From contig OZ241900.1 in the NCBI GenBank assembly GCA_965203615.1, forward strand, positions 2,046,001 to 2,110,000: a stretch of DNA of 64,000 nucleotides, in the 5' to 3' direction. Position numbers and translations under genes: made by a program. The notes beneath the pieces are model-generated. The model saw only the letters and a program-made list of their open reading frames with translations. It did not search any database and was not told the DNA's origin. The DNA comes from VXNE01 sp965203615. GTDB lineage: Bacteria > Pseudomonadota > Gammaproteobacteria > Pseudomonadales > Azotimanducaceae. The number at the start of each line of letters is the position of its first letter. The stretch's first letter is position 1. Of the stretch, positions 6,678-15,620 are shown piece by piece.

Positions 6678-8426
6678 CTATTGCTTGCGGCGGCGACCAC
6701 CCGCGAAGGGATTCGGCCGCCGTTCCTGGCGCTCCCTGAATCGGCCCACACGGCACAGCGCTTCGACTTCTCGACTGACCGGCGGAGGTTCGCCGCAAAT
6801 CAGGCTCGCGATCCACTCACCCGCGAGCGCCGCCGACGCGACGCCTATGGAGCCGTGACCGGTGCTGACATAAGTGTCCGGGCCCGCCCTGCCGATCACC
6901 GGCGTACGATCCGAGGTTACCGCGCGAACTCCCCGGAAGAGGCCCTTCGACGCGCCCGGCGCGCGACCGAAGAGTTTCTGGAACCGCTCGGCGTTGGCTG
7001 CGGTGGCATCCCCCGGAGGCCAGGGACGATACTCGTAGGTCGCCCCGACCCAGCAGAATCGGCCCGCAGGCCTGGCGTAGCCATCTGCTAGCACCGGCAG
7101 GCGCAACCCGCCATCGTCAAACATGTCTGCCTGTCCCGGGAGCGGCGCGACTTCGAGGTCCGGAAGGTATTCGGTGATTCCCGAGCCATTCGCAAGGACC
7201 CTGATGCCGTCTTCGGGTTCGTCCGATGTAACGCGTATTCGGGGATGATCGAGCAGGGACCTGCATAGCGCCGCGCCATCGATGGACGCGCCGGAAGGGA
7301 AGTACAGGCCGTCCTCGGCGATATGGATTCCGGCGAGGTCAGAGGCTTCACTGCACGACACGCGTTCCAGGCAGTCGGACGGCAGAACACTGCCCAACGC
7401 ATGCAGGCGCTCGGCCCCCGTGTTCGGTCCCGGCAACTGCAGTGCTCCGGTCGAGGTCATTCCGTCCCGCCTCGAGTAGAACCGGGTCGCGTACGCGTAG
7501 GCGTGGGCACGCAACGAAGCAGCCGCACTGCCATCGTTCAGCAGGCGCGCGTGCAGGACCGCCCCGGGGATCGCGGAAGCGCCGTGGGCGACCGCCTCGT
7601 CGTGAACGGTTACCTCGACGTTTCGCTCCGCCAGGCATCGAGCTACCGAGCATCCCGCGAGACCCGCACCGACGACGGATACGGCATGCGGCGGGGACGG
7701 CAATGGCCGCGGCTCACCGGGGATCACGCCGACGACGGTGTGTCGCTTGGGTCCATGCTGATCGACGCGGGACACCTCGAATCCCGCCGTCGCAAGCGCG
7801 CGCCTGACCACGCCGGCGGCCGTATACGTCGTCACGGTTGTTCCCGGACCGGAAAGCCGCGCGATGGCGGCGCATGTCTCCTGTGCCCAGATAGCAGGGC
7901 TGCGGGGCGGAGCGAAGCCGTCCAGAAACCAGGCGTCGACGGCGCGCGGAGACCTGTCGTCGAGATCGGCCAACCCGGCCAGCGCATCCCCGAAGTAAAG
8001 CGAGAGCCAGACCCGTCCCCCTGCGAGGCGGCGACGGTGCCAACCGGAAATGCGCGGCGGCAAAGCCCGGGACAACTCCCGATGAAGGGACAATCCAGAC
8101 ACTCCAACGGCACGCGCGATGTCATTCGATGAAGGGGGCGCGTGTTCGAAGGCGATGTAGTGCAACCGGCCGCCGGACCACCGCAGGAACCGTTCCGCAA
8201 CGACCGCGAAGTTGAGGCCGGTGCCGAACCCCAGTTCACCAATAGTGAAGTCAGTAGCCAAGCCGAAACGCTCTTCCAGCCTCGCCGGGGCGATGAAGAC
8301 GCGCAATGCTTCGTCCCACCCGTCGGCGTCGTGGTAGATGTCGCCTTCATCGAGAGATACCGGCCGGGACTCGTCCCATCGCAACGCGGCGGGTTCCAGG
8401 ATTCGATGGACCGGGGTTTCATCCAT
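6678..8426 (-). CDS. mnmC: Bifunctional tRNA mnm5s2U34 methyltransferase / FAD oxidoreductase MnmC
   Basis: 582 aa, close to the usual size. The N-terminal half is the SAM-dependent methyltransferase (LGFGTGLNF for SAM binding near residue 67; WFLDGFAPPRSPAIW as the MnmC signature near residue 165). The C-terminal half is a FAD-binding oxidase starting with AVSVVGAGLAGCSVARCLAE near residue 247. It completes the wobble-uridine modification made by MnmE/MnmG, removing the carboxymethyl group and then methylating nm5U to mnm5U. A conserved hypothetical gene ends 14 bp upstream on the same strand, suggesting co-transcription. Confidence 0.95.
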   Translation of the reverse strand: MDETPVHRILEPAALRWDESRPVSLDEGDIYHDADGWDEALRVFIAPARLEERFGLATDFTIGELGFGTGLNFAVVAERFLRWSGGRLHYIAFEHAPPSSNDIARAVGVSGLSLHRELSRALPPRISGWHRRRLAGGRVWLSLYFGDALAGLADLDDRSPRAVDAWFLDGFAPPRSPAIWAQETCAAIARLSGPGTTVTTYTAAGVVRRALATAGFEVSRVDQHGPKRHTVVGVIPGEPRPLPSPPHAVSVVGAGLAGCSVARCLAERNVEVTVHDEAVAHGASAIPGAVLHARLLNDGSAAASLRAHAYAYATRFYSRRDGMTSTGALQLPGPNTGAERLHALGSVLPSDCLERVSCSEASDLAGIHIAEDGLYFPSGASIDGAALCRSLLDHPRIRVTSDEPEDGIRVLANGSGITEYLPDLEVAPLPGQADMFDDGGLRLPVLADGYARPAGRFCWVGATYEYRPWPPGDATAANAERFQKLFGRAPGASKGLFRGVRAVTSDRTPVIGRAGPDTYVSTGHGSIGVASAALAGEWIASLICGEPPPVSREVEALCRVGRFRERQERRPNPFAGGRRRKQ

Positions 8427-8440
8427 GGCAACGGTCTGTC

Positions 8441-9088
8441 TTAGCGGCCAGGTGATTCCACAAACCCTTTGCGCAACTCGGCGGCTACAAGCGCCGCCGC
8501 CGCCGCAAGTTTGTGACTGGCCTGCCAGGGTGGCCCGACCGGGCGCCCCATCGCGAGCAACAGCGCGCTGATATCCTCGCGGCCAAGTGCGGCAGCGGCC
8601 TCGCCGAACACGCGCTCACGCTCGTACCAGGTCACGGACCAGCCGCGTGCCTCGGCCGCGCCGGCGAGGGCCTCGCGGTACATCACCGTGTCGGCAACGG
8701 TCTGCGCCCGGTTGTCCATGATGCGCTCCTCGGTCGTCGGCGGAAGCGCGGGACATGCGCGGATCGCCATCGCGGCAATCGGCATGGATACAGCCGCGGA
8801 CAGCACTTCGAGGCTCTCGCGCGCACCGCGTGCGGCCGATTCGCGGACGCACTCGACAAGCTCGATCGCTTCGGCAAGCGTGACCTCGCGCGCCCAGGGA
8901 CTGTTTCGATACCGGCCCACCGCCCACGAGCCTTCATGGTGATGCGGGTGGGTCGGCAATCCATTCGTCAATTCGATCTGACGGCGATCGAGGAGTTCAC
9001 CGTCAGGTGCGATGGTCACGAGCACGGCCGAATTGCCGTGCTCCGTGACGCCGACGGTCGCAGTGCGCTCGGTTCGTGCTTTCGCCAC
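8441..9088 (-). CDS. Conserved hypothetical protein (RNase H-like family)
   Basis: About 215 aa. The start VGVTEHGNSAVLVTIAPDGE, a later TVADTVMYREALAGAAEARG and the C-terminal PPWQASHKLAAAAALVAAEL match an uncharacterised bacterial family that I recall as having an RNase H-like strand pattern; no biochemical role is known to me. The GTG at 9088 is preferred, with AAAGGGG upstream; an open reading extends to 9175. The position directly before mnmC hints at an RNA-related job, but that is weak inference. Confidence 0.6.
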   Translation of the reverse strand: MAKARTERTATVGVTEHGNSAVLVTIAPDGELLDRRQIELTNGLPTHPHHHEGSWAVGRYRNSPWAREVTLAEAIELVECVRESAARGARESLEVLSAAVSMPIAAMAIRACPALPPTTEERIMDNRAQTVADTVMYREALAGAAEARGWSVTWYERERVFGEAAAALGREDISALLLAMGRPVGPPWQASHKLAAAAALVAAELRKGFVESPGR

Positions 9089-9355
9089 CCGGCCGCCCCT
9101 TTGACCGATCAGAATCCAGGCCCCATCGAAGCCGTAGCCTACCATCGTCCCCGGACGCGGACCCGGGCACACCAACCCGGTCCACGCACTCCGTCACGCG
9201 CCTTGCGGAGCACCGACGGACCACCGTACAGATTCCGACATGACCATCGCGCGACAAGGCGCAAAAGTGTTATCTTCCACCGTCCGTTGCCGCCGTGGCG
9301 GAACGGTCGCGTCCCCATCGCGAACAACGAGGACTTTTTCAGGGGGGTCAACCTG

Positions 9356-10564
9356 GTGAACCTGGCGGATTGGTGGTACGGCCTCGTCGGCTTTTCGATA
9401 CCGGTCATGGTCGTCTATCTGGTCGCCATGTGCCACGTCACACTCGTCTCCGTCACCATCTATCTGCACCGGCACTCCGCGCACCGGGCCCTGGATTTGC
9501 ATCCGGCGGTGAAGCACTTCTTCCGCTTCTGGCTATGGCTGACGACCGGCATGTCCACCAAGGTCTGGACGGCGGTTCACCGCAAGCACCATGCCCTCAC
9601 CGAAACCAGGGATGATCCCCATAGCCCGCAGATCCACGGCCTTGCCCCCATAGTCTTCCGGGGCGCCGAGTATTACCGCGACGCCATCACGGAAGAGACG
9701 CTGGAGAAGTACGGCAGGGGCACACCCGACGATTGGCTCGAACGGAACCTCTACGGACCTCACGCCATTCTGGGGATCGGAACACTCGCGGTGTTTGACG
9801 TCCTCCTGTTCGGCACACTGGGCGCCACCGTGTGGGCGCTGCAGATGATGTGCATTCCCTTCCTCGCCGCCGGCGTCGTCAATGGCGTCGGCCACTACTG
9901 GGGTTACCGGAACTTCGAATGTCCCGATGCCGCGCGCAATATCGTGCCATGGGGCATCCTCATCTGCGGCGAGGAACTGCACAACAACCATCACACCTAT
10001 CCCAACTCGGCAAAGCTCTCCGTCAAGCCGTGGGAATTCGATATGGGCTGGGCCTGGATTCGCGTTCTGCAAACATTCGGTCTGGCCAAACCGCTCTACA
10101 CGGGTCCCAAGGTGGCGCGCGCAGCCGGCAAGACATCCATCGACATGGATACCACCTGGGCGGTGCTGAACGACCGATTCCGCGTCATGTCCCGCTACGC
10201 CGAAGAGGTGGTGGCGCCCCTGGTCAAACAGGAGCGCAAACACGCGGATGCCTTGACCCGGCGCCTGCTCAGGCATTCCAAGCGCATCCTCTGTCGCCAC
10301 GACACGTTGGTGGATGAACGGCAGCGCCGGCGAATCTCGGAAGTGGTTGGCGCAAGCCCGATACTGAAGACCATCTACGAAAAGCGGCTGGAACTCGCCG
10401 AACTGTGGTCCGAGAAGGGTCGCGGAGCTGAACTCCTGGAAGGTCTCCGCACCTGGTGCGCCGAGGCGGAGGAAACCGGTATCCAGGCGCTCAGCGACTT
10501 TGTCAGGGACCTCAAGTCGTACACCACGCCCACGCCGGTTCGCGCACGCGTCTCCGATAACTGA
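9356..10564 (+). CDS. Membrane fatty-acid (acyl-CoA/acyl-lipid) desaturase
   Basis: About 402 aa. Three histidine boxes of the integral membrane di-iron desaturases are visible: HRHSAH near residue 43, HRKHH near 79 and HNNHH near 213. They are interspersed with hydrophobic segments (GFSIPVMVVYLVAMCHVTLV and others). The family introduces a cis double bond, typically delta-9, into acyl chains and needs an external electron donor. A charged C-terminal extension of about 130 residues is longer than in minimal desaturases but usual in gammaproteobacterial DesA-type proteins. The GTG start at 9356 follows AGGGGG by 9 bp; open reading continues upstream to 8513 but looks non-coding. Confidence 0.85.
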   Translation: MNLADWWYGLVGFSIPVMVVYLVAMCHVTLVSVTIYLHRHSAHRALDLHPAVKHFFRFWLWLTTGMSTKVWTAVHRKHHALTETRDDPHSPQIHGLAPIVFRGAEYYRDAITEETLEKYGRGTPDDWLERNLYGPHAILGIGTLAVFDVLLFGTLGATVWALQMMCIPFLAAGVVNGVGHYWGYRNFECPDAARNIVPWGILICGEELHNNHHTYPNSAKLSVKPWEFDMGWAWIRVLQTFGLAKPLYTGPKVARAAGKTSIDMDTTWAVLNDRFRVMSRYAEEVVAPLVKQERKHADALTRRLLRHSKRILCRHDTLVDERQRRRISEVVGASPILKTIYEKRLELAELWSEKGRGAELLEGLRTWCAEAEETGIQALSDFVRDLKSYTTPTPVRARVSDN

Positions 10565-10610
10565 CGGCCCATTTCCCGCCCTCGGCCAGATCCCGGGTCG
10601 GCCCGCGGGA

Positions 10611-12284
10611 CTACATCCGGTCGACTGTATCTATGCCCAGCAGACCCAATCCCTGCTTCAGGGTCTCGCCGGTCAGCGCACAGAGTTTCAGGCGACTTTC
10701 GCGCGCAGCGTCGGGCGCGTCGAGTACCGGGCACGTCTCGTAGAACTTCATGAAGTCGCCCGCCAGACCGTACAGGTACCCGCTCAGATAGTGCGGCAGC
10801 GCCTCGCTTGCCACGAGTTCCAACGTTTCCTGGAACCTCAGCAGCGTGACGCCGAGGCGACGCTCCGTCTCGTTCGAAATGGCGGGAACCCCGGTCAGGT
10901 CCGCCGGGTCGACACCACCGCGCCGGAACAGGCTCTGGATACGCGCATATGCGTATTGCAGGTACGGCGCCGTGTTGCCGTCGAGGTTCAGCATCGCATC
11001 CCAGTCGAAGACATAGTCGCTCGAGCGGTGCTTTGAGACATCCGCGTACTTGACCGCGCCGATGCCGACGACGCGGGCGATGCGATCCGCTTCGTCCGCC
11101 TCGAGATCCGGGTTTTTCTCCGTCACCAGGGAACGTGCTCGACGCACCGCTTCTTTGAGCAGGTCGGCAAGTTTCACCACGTCGCCCGAGCGTGTCTTGA
11201 ACGGCCTCCTGTCACGACCCATGATCGTCCCGAACGCGTGATGCTCCAGGCTGCACTCGGCGGGCGCAAAACCCGCCTTCCTCGCGACGGCGAAGAACTG
11301 CCGCAGGTACAGCGACTGTCGCGCGTCAACGAAGTACATGATCCGGCCGGGTCGGAAATGCCGCGAGCGGAAGCGCACCGCCGCAAGATCCGTGGTCGCA
11401 TAAAGGTATCCGCCATCGCTTTTCTGCACGATCAGCGGCGTCTCGAATTCGTCGAGAAAGACGCACTTCGCACCTTCGTCAACGGTGACCAGGCCGGCGC
11501 TCTCGAGGTCGGCGATGACGCTTGGCAGATCGTCGTTGTAGCGGCTCTCCGCATCGAGATCCTCGTCGCCGAGCGTAATGCCCAGCGTCTCGTACACGGA
11601 TCGGCAATGAGAAAGGGAGATGTCCACGAATCGCTGCCAATATCCACGCACGCGTTCATCGCCCTGTTGCAGGGCCACCACCGTGCGGCGCGCCCGATCC
11701 GCGAAGTCCGAATCCGCATCAAAACGTTTTCGCGCCTCGGCATAGAACACCTCGAGGTCTCGGAGTTCCGGCGCGTCCTCCCGCACGTCCTCGAGATGCG
11801 CGACGAGCATGCCGAACTGCGTCCCCCAATCGCCCACGTGGTTCTGTCGAATCACCCGGTGACCCAGCGCCTCGAGAATGCGAACCATCGCGTCCCCGAT
11901 GGTCGTGCGCAAATGGCCGACGTGCATTTCTTTCGCCAGGTTCGGCGATGAGTAGTCCACCACGATGGTGTCGGGGCACGCCGCCTGGTCGATCTCGACC
12001 TGGCCCAGTTGCGCACCGACAAACGCGGGCGACAGGGTGATGTTGATGAAACCGGGGCCTTCGACGGTCACGGACCGGGCGAAATCCACATCGCCCAGCG
12101 CTTCAATGACCGCCGCCGCGAGCATGCGCGGCTGGGTACGCGCTTCCCTGGCAGCCGCCATCGCGCCATTGGCCTGGTAGTCGCCAAATTCCGGGCGCGT
12201 GGCCACGCCCATCAACGGCTCGGCAACGCCAGCCGCCTCGAACGCCGCCTCCATGCGCCCGTGCAGGAACGCCCGGAGGTTCAT
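10611..12284 (-). CDS. argS: Arginyl-tRNA synthetase
   Basis: 557 aa, class I synthetase. The N-terminal additional domain is followed by the catalytic core with SSPNLAKEMHVGHLRTTIGD (HVGH as the HIGH motif, near residue 125). A KMSKS-like loop is replaced by MGRDRRPFKTRSGD, as is usual in bacterial ArgS. The C-terminal anticodon-binding region has YLQYAYARI. The ATG overlaps the stop of the cold-shock gene upstream as ATGA, so translation is likely coupled. The long open reading upstream of 12284 is only the shadow of that gene. Confidence 0.97.
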   Translation of the reverse strand: MNLRAFLHGRMEAAFEAAGVAEPLMGVATRPEFGDYQANGAMAAAREARTQPRMLAAAVIEALGDVDFARSVTVEGPGFINITLSPAFVGAQLGQVEIDQAACPDTIVVDYSSPNLAKEMHVGHLRTTIGDAMVRILEALGHRVIRQNHVGDWGTQFGMLVAHLEDVREDAPELRDLEVFYAEARKRFDADSDFADRARRTVVALQQGDERVRGYWQRFVDISLSHCRSVYETLGITLGDEDLDAESRYNDDLPSVIADLESAGLVTVDEGAKCVFLDEFETPLIVQKSDGGYLYATTDLAAVRFRSRHFRPGRIMYFVDARQSLYLRQFFAVARKAGFAPAECSLEHHAFGTIMGRDRRPFKTRSGDVVKLADLLKEAVRRARSLVTEKNPDLEADEADRIARVVGIGAVKYADVSKHRSSDYVFDWDAMLNLDGNTAPYLQYAYARIQSLFRRGGVDPADLTGVPAISNETERRLGVTLLRFQETLELVASEALPHYLSGYLYGLAGDFMKFYETCPVLDAPDAARESRLKLCALTGETLKQGLGLLGIDTVDRM

Positions 12285-12739
12285 TCGTCCTGGGTGGAGA
12301 CTTCCTCCGCCCTCCATCCCCGGCTGCGTTCCACCGCGACAAACGTGACGCGCGCGCCCTCGCGCAACTCCCGGTCGCCGCTGCCGTCGGACCGAATGCT
12401 GCGGCGATGCACGAAGACGTCGCCCCCGACGTCCCGGATGATGAATCCGAATCCCTTCGTGGGATCGAACCACTTGACGATGCCGCTCTCCCGCTCGCCC
12501 TTGGTTTCGCGCCTCGCCCGGGGCGGGCGTTCCCGCCTTTGAACCGGTGCCTCGTGAACCGGCGCCTCGCGCCCGGCCGTCCTTGCAACCGCAAGCGCGG
12601 TGACCAGACAGGCGAGGAATGTCATCGCAAGGAGCCCCACGTAGTTGCCGGGGATCACCCGGTGAGAAATTTCGGTGACGACCGCCGCCGCGAGGGCGGC
12701 AATCGCGATAACAGCGAGAAAAACAGTGGAGCGCTTCAT
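12281..12739 (-). CDS. Membrane-anchored cold-shock-domain protein
   Basis: About 152 aa. Two hydrophobic segments near residues 5-25 (STVFLAVIAIAALAAAVV) and 33-53 (NYVGLLAMTFLACLVTALAV) precede a basic linker of about 30 residues. A full cold-shock domain follows from about residue 84: GIVKWFDPTKGFGFI (RNP1-like) and DVFVHRRSI (RNP2-like). This would place an RNA/ssDNA-binding domain on the cytoplasmic face of the inner membrane. It overlaps argS by ATGA. Similar DUF1294/CSD architectures exist, but here the membrane part is N-terminal. Target RNAs are unknown. Confidence 0.8.
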   Translation of the reverse strand: MKRSTVFLAVIAIAALAAAVVTEISHRVIPGNYVGLLAMTFLACLVTALAVARTAGREAPVHEAPVQRRERPPRARRETKGERESGIVKWFDPTKGFGFIIRDVGGDVFVHRRSIRSDGSGDRELREGARVTFVAVERSRGWRAEEVSTQDE

Positions 12740-12852
12740 GACAATCGACGCGTCGGTGAGGATGTGTCGGCTAATGATAGCGCGGGACAGCCGAACGGAC
12801 CGCTCGCCCCGGTTTTCGGGGGCGGCGGCGAAGGCTCGCATGGAAGCACGTT

Positions 12853-12925
12853 TCCGGCGACGGAGGAAATGCTGGCACTTCCTTACGCGTCAGCGGTCGG
12901 GGAAGCTCCCCCGGCTGAGGGCTCC
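12853..12925. repeat. 73-bp dispersed repeat, copy A
   Basis: Matches the reverse complement of 36740-36812 at 69 of 73 positions, without gaps. It begins in the gap after the cold-shock gene and ends exactly at the stop codon of the cyclophilin gene. It has no ORF and no strong hairpin that I can see. Confidence 0.85.
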
Positions 12926-13509
12926 TAGCGCCGATAGGCGCGCAAGATAACGATGGTTTCCGCCGGCACGTCCTGCATGCCGTGGAGGGTGGCCGTCTCC
13001 ACCTGTCCGATCTCATCCGCCACATCCATACCGTCGATCAGCCTGCCGAACACGGTATAGCCCGGCTGTCCCCGCCTGTAATCGAGATGGGTGTTGTCGT
13101 TCAGGTTGATGTAGAACTGTGCGCCCGCGGAGTCCGGGTCCGGCAGCCGCGCCATCGACAACGTGTACTTGCGATTCTCGATCCCGTTCTGCGACTCGTT
13201 GACAACTGTCCGCGGCGCGTCCCGGTATTCCATGTCCTTGAGGTAGCCGCCCGTCTGCACGACGAAGCCCTTGATAACTCGATGGAAGATCAGACCGTCG
13301 TAGAACCCGGAGTCGACCAGGTCGAGGATGTTCTCAACCGTCTTCGGCGCTTCCAGGGGGAGGAGTTCCGCCGTCAGCGTGCCCTTGTTTGTCTCAAAGA
13401 CAACCACCGGCGACTCGTGCGTTTCGGATGCGGCGGAAACCGTCATCGATACGAGCCCCGCAGCCATCGCGGCCCTCGACCACGCCCATAGCCGCAACAT
13501 GCCTTCCAT
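12925..13509 (-). CDS. Periplasmic peptidyl-prolyl cis-trans isomerase, cyclophilin type
   Basis: About 194 aa. A signal peptide (hydrophobic AAMAAGLVSMTVSA, cleavage near ASA/SET) is followed by a cyclophilin domain: NKGTLTAELLPLEAPKTVEN, YDGLIFHRVIKGFVVQTGG (catalytic Arg in FHRVI), GAQFYINLND and YTVFGRLIDGMDV. It should speed proline isomerisation in periplasmic folding, like PpiA. The ATG at 13509 has GGAG at 7-8 bp. The dispersed 73-bp repeat starts at its stop codon. PpiA is the nearest named relative, but the exact orthology is uncertain. Confidence 0.9.
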   Translation of the reverse strand: MEGMLRLWAWSRAAMAAGLVSMTVSAASETHESPVVVFETNKGTLTAELLPLEAPKTVENILDLVDSGFYDGLIFHRVIKGFVVQTGGYLKDMEYRDAPRTVVNESQNGIENRKYTLSMARLPDPDSAGAQFYINLNDNTHLDYRRGQPGYTVFGRLIDGMDVADEIGQVETATLHGMQDVPAETIVILRAYRR

Positions 13510-13578
13510 ACAGCTTCTCCTTGTGCCCAGTCGCCGGGCCAACGCAATGATTTGAGTGTTTCTCGCAATGTCTTCTCC

Positions 13579-14364
13579 TTATCCGCCTCCCGCCGCGATA
13601 GCGTCGAGATACTTGCGCACGGTTTCGGAAAGCCCGAAGTCGAGCGCGTCGCTGATCAGCGCGTGGCCGATGGACACTTCGTCGATATTGCCGATCGCAA
13701 TGAAATCGGCAAGGTTGTCGAGGTTCAGGTCGTGTCCCGCGTTTACGCCGAGACCTGTTTCTACGGCAAACCGCGCGGCACCCAGGTACGACTCCCGGCA
13801 GTCGCGCACCCGCGGATCGGCCAGGCCGTGCCGCTCCACCAGTTCCGCGTAGGGTCCGGTATACAGCTCTATCCGGTCCGCACCGCACGCTTTCGCACGC
13901 TCAATCTGGCGCTTGTCCGGATCCATGAACAGGCTGACCCGGGCACCCCAATCCCGATAACGGGCAATGGTTTCGGTCACGCGCGAAGCAGATTCGGTAT
14001 CCGACAGGTCCCAGCCGTGATCGGAGGTGAGCTGGGAGTCCACATCCGGCACCAGGGTCGCCTGCTGCGGCCGCGCGCGCTCGATGAGCCGATCGAACCC
14101 CGGATAGCCGTTCCGGCGCGGGCCGGCTGCCGGATTACCCTCGATGTTGAACTCTATGCCGTCGTGTTCCGAACGCAGAAGGCGCGCGAGCGCGTCGACA
14201 TCCGCCGGGTGAATGTGGCGTTGATCCGGCCGGGGATGCACGGTGATGCCTTGCGCCCCGGCGTTGACTATCGTCCGGGCCGCGTCGACGACGTCCGGGC
14301 GCTTGCCCGCGCGCGCGTTGCGAAGCCAGGCAATCTTGTTCAGGTTGACGGAGAGTGCGGTCAC
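13579..14364 (-). CDS. pdxJ: Pyridoxine 5'-phosphate synthase PdxJ
   Basis: 261 aa TIM-barrel enzyme that condenses 3-amino-2-oxopropyl phosphate with deoxyxylulose 5-phosphate to make PNP (vitamin B6). Signatures: LSVNLNKIAWLRNARAGKRP at the start, TVHPRPDQRHI near residue 45, EFNIEGNP near 70, TLVPD near 99 and GVNAGHDLNLDN near 210. The GTG start overlaps the preceding TGA as GTGA, so it is translationally coupled to the SH3-domain gene. In many proteobacteria pdxJ follows recO, so this context is different. Confidence 0.95.
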   Translation of the reverse strand: MTALSVNLNKIAWLRNARAGKRPDVVDAARTIVNAGAQGITVHPRPDQRHIHPADVDALARLLRSEHDGIEFNIEGNPAAGPRRNGYPGFDRLIERARPQQATLVPDVDSQLTSDHGWDLSDTESASRVTETIARYRDWGARVSLFMDPDKRQIERAKACGADRIELYTGPYAELVERHGLADPRVRDCRESYLGAARFAVETGLGVNAGHDLNLDNLADFIAIGNIDEVSIGHALISDALDFGLSETVRKYLDAIAAGGG

Positions 14365-15026
14365 CAGGAACGGCGCCGTCGAGAACGGGTCCCAATCCAG
14401 ACGCCAATCAGCAGCCCCGCCAGGATCAGACCGCCCCCGACCAGCATCCACCACACCTCGAGATTGCCCTGAAACTGTCCGGTCTGCGCTGCCAGTTCAT
14501 CTCGCTCGCGCCGCAACTCCGCGTTGGCCTCCGCAAGCTTGACATTCTCGTCCTGGGTGGCGATTGCGCTCTCCGCAAGGCGACGCGCCTCCGCGAGTTC
14601 CTCTTCGAGCGCAGTGATGGTGGCGGCCGCATCGGCTGTGCGTGCCGCTTCGTTTCGCGCTTGCTCCAGCTCCGCAGCCAATTCCAACGTGTCTCCGGCG
14701 AGCAGACCCTCGAGGCGTTCAATCTCCGCCTGTGCTTCCACCAGCACGTCGCGCGCGATGGGCTCCGCCGAGAGGTACTGCGTGGGGACCCAGCCCTCGG
14801 TGCCGTTCCTGGTTCGGATCTGCGTGAAACGCGCGTCTTCGTCCACACCGAGCACTTCGAGCGCCGTTCCACTCTCCAGGCCCCAATGGATGATTCGGTG
14901 CTCGCTGGACGGGCCGCTCCGTAGCGGCACGTACAGCACATCGGAAATGTAGCGAGTTTCGGCCCCCGCTTCGAAGCCCGCGATGCACGCGCAAACCAAA
15001 AGTGTCCGGACCACGGCTCGCATCAT
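14361..15026 (-). CDS. SH3-domain membrane protein (YgiM/TIGR04211-like)
   Basis: 221 aa. Signal peptide MMRAVVRTLLVCACIAGFEA, then a bacterial SH3 domain at about residues 25-85 (YVPLRSGPSSEHRIIHWGLE, EGWVPTQYL). A coiled coil rich in Glu/Ala/Arg follows at about 95-185, and a C-terminal membrane helix at about 192-212 (WWMLVGGGLILAGLLIGVWI) ends in a basic tail. This is the layout of the YgiM family, probably an envelope protein with the SH3 domain in the periplasm. It overlaps yciB (ATGATG) and pdxJ (GTGA), forming a three-gene unit. Confidence 0.85.
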   Translation of the reverse strand: MMRAVVRTLLVCACIAGFEAGAETRYISDVLYVPLRSGPSSEHRIIHWGLESGTALEVLGVDEDARFTQIRTRNGTEGWVPTQYLSAEPIARDVLVEAQAEIERLEGLLAGDTLELAAELEQARNEAARTADAAATITALEEELAEARRLAESAIATQDENVKLAEANAELRRERDELAAQTGQFQGNLEVWWMLVGGGLILAGLLIGVWIGTRSRRRRSW

Positions 15027-15580
15027 GATCTCTCCGCCTCCTCTATCTCGTCGGCAAGCTGGTTGGTCGCGGCAAGGTAGGCAACGCTGCCAAGCGTCAG
15101 CACAACGGGAATTCCGAAAGCGGATACGAACTTGTAGAGAACCCAGGCCTGCTCGCTGAAGCCATAGGCGACCCCGAGATTCGCCACTCCCGCCACGATC
15201 ATCGCCGCGCCCCAGCCGAAGGTCAGCCGCGCCCATGTCGTCTCCGGCAATACGAGCATCTTGCCCATGGCCCGTTGGATGTAGTCGCCGCTGCCAACAT
15301 AACGACTGCCGATGATGCCGACGCCCATGATCCAGTAGACGATCGTTGGCTTCCATTGAATGAACGTCTTGTCCTGCAGTGCCAGCGTCAGGCCGCCCGA
15401 AATCAAGGCGACCCAGATCACCACCAGCATCTGGCGACTGATGGGCCAGCCCTTGATCTTGAAGATGGCGAACTGCAGCACGGCGGTAGCCATCAAGGCC
15501 GCAGTCGCGACGAATATGTCGGTGAAGACATAGACGCCCACGAATGCAATGACCGGCAGGAAGTCGACTAACTGCTTCAT
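15023..15580 (-). CDS. yciB: Inner membrane protein YciB (septation protein A family)
   Basis: 185 aa with five or six hydrophobic helices. Signatures include MKQLVDFLPVIAFVGVYVF at the start, GWPISRQMLVVIWVALISGG, and FIQWKPTIVYWIMGVG near residue 72. YciB is an inner membrane protein implicated in envelope integrity and septation; its molecular activity is unclear. It heads the yciB-SH3-pdxJ unit and is divergent from the yciO-type gene, with only 40 bp between them. Confidence 0.92.
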   Translation of the reverse strand: MKQLVDFLPVIAFVGVYVFTDIFVATAALMATAVLQFAIFKIKGWPISRQMLVVIWVALISGGLTLALQDKTFIQWKPTIVYWIMGVGIIGSRYVGSGDYIQRAMGKMLVLPETTWARLTFGWGAAMIVAGVANLGVAYGFSEQAWVLYKFVSAFGIPVVLTLGSVAYLAATNQLADEIEEAERS

Positions 15581-15620
15581 GCTTTCGCGGATGCTCCGTG
15601 TTTCAACGATAATAGCCCCT

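Noticed and set aside
8513..9355. Long 5' extension of the desaturase reading frame
   Set aside because: It overlaps the conserved hypothetical gene on the other strand and has no desaturase-like sequence; the GTG at 9356 fits the family.
15581..15620. GATAAT as a -10 between yciB and yciO
   Set aside because: No -35 at a suitable distance; too little to call.
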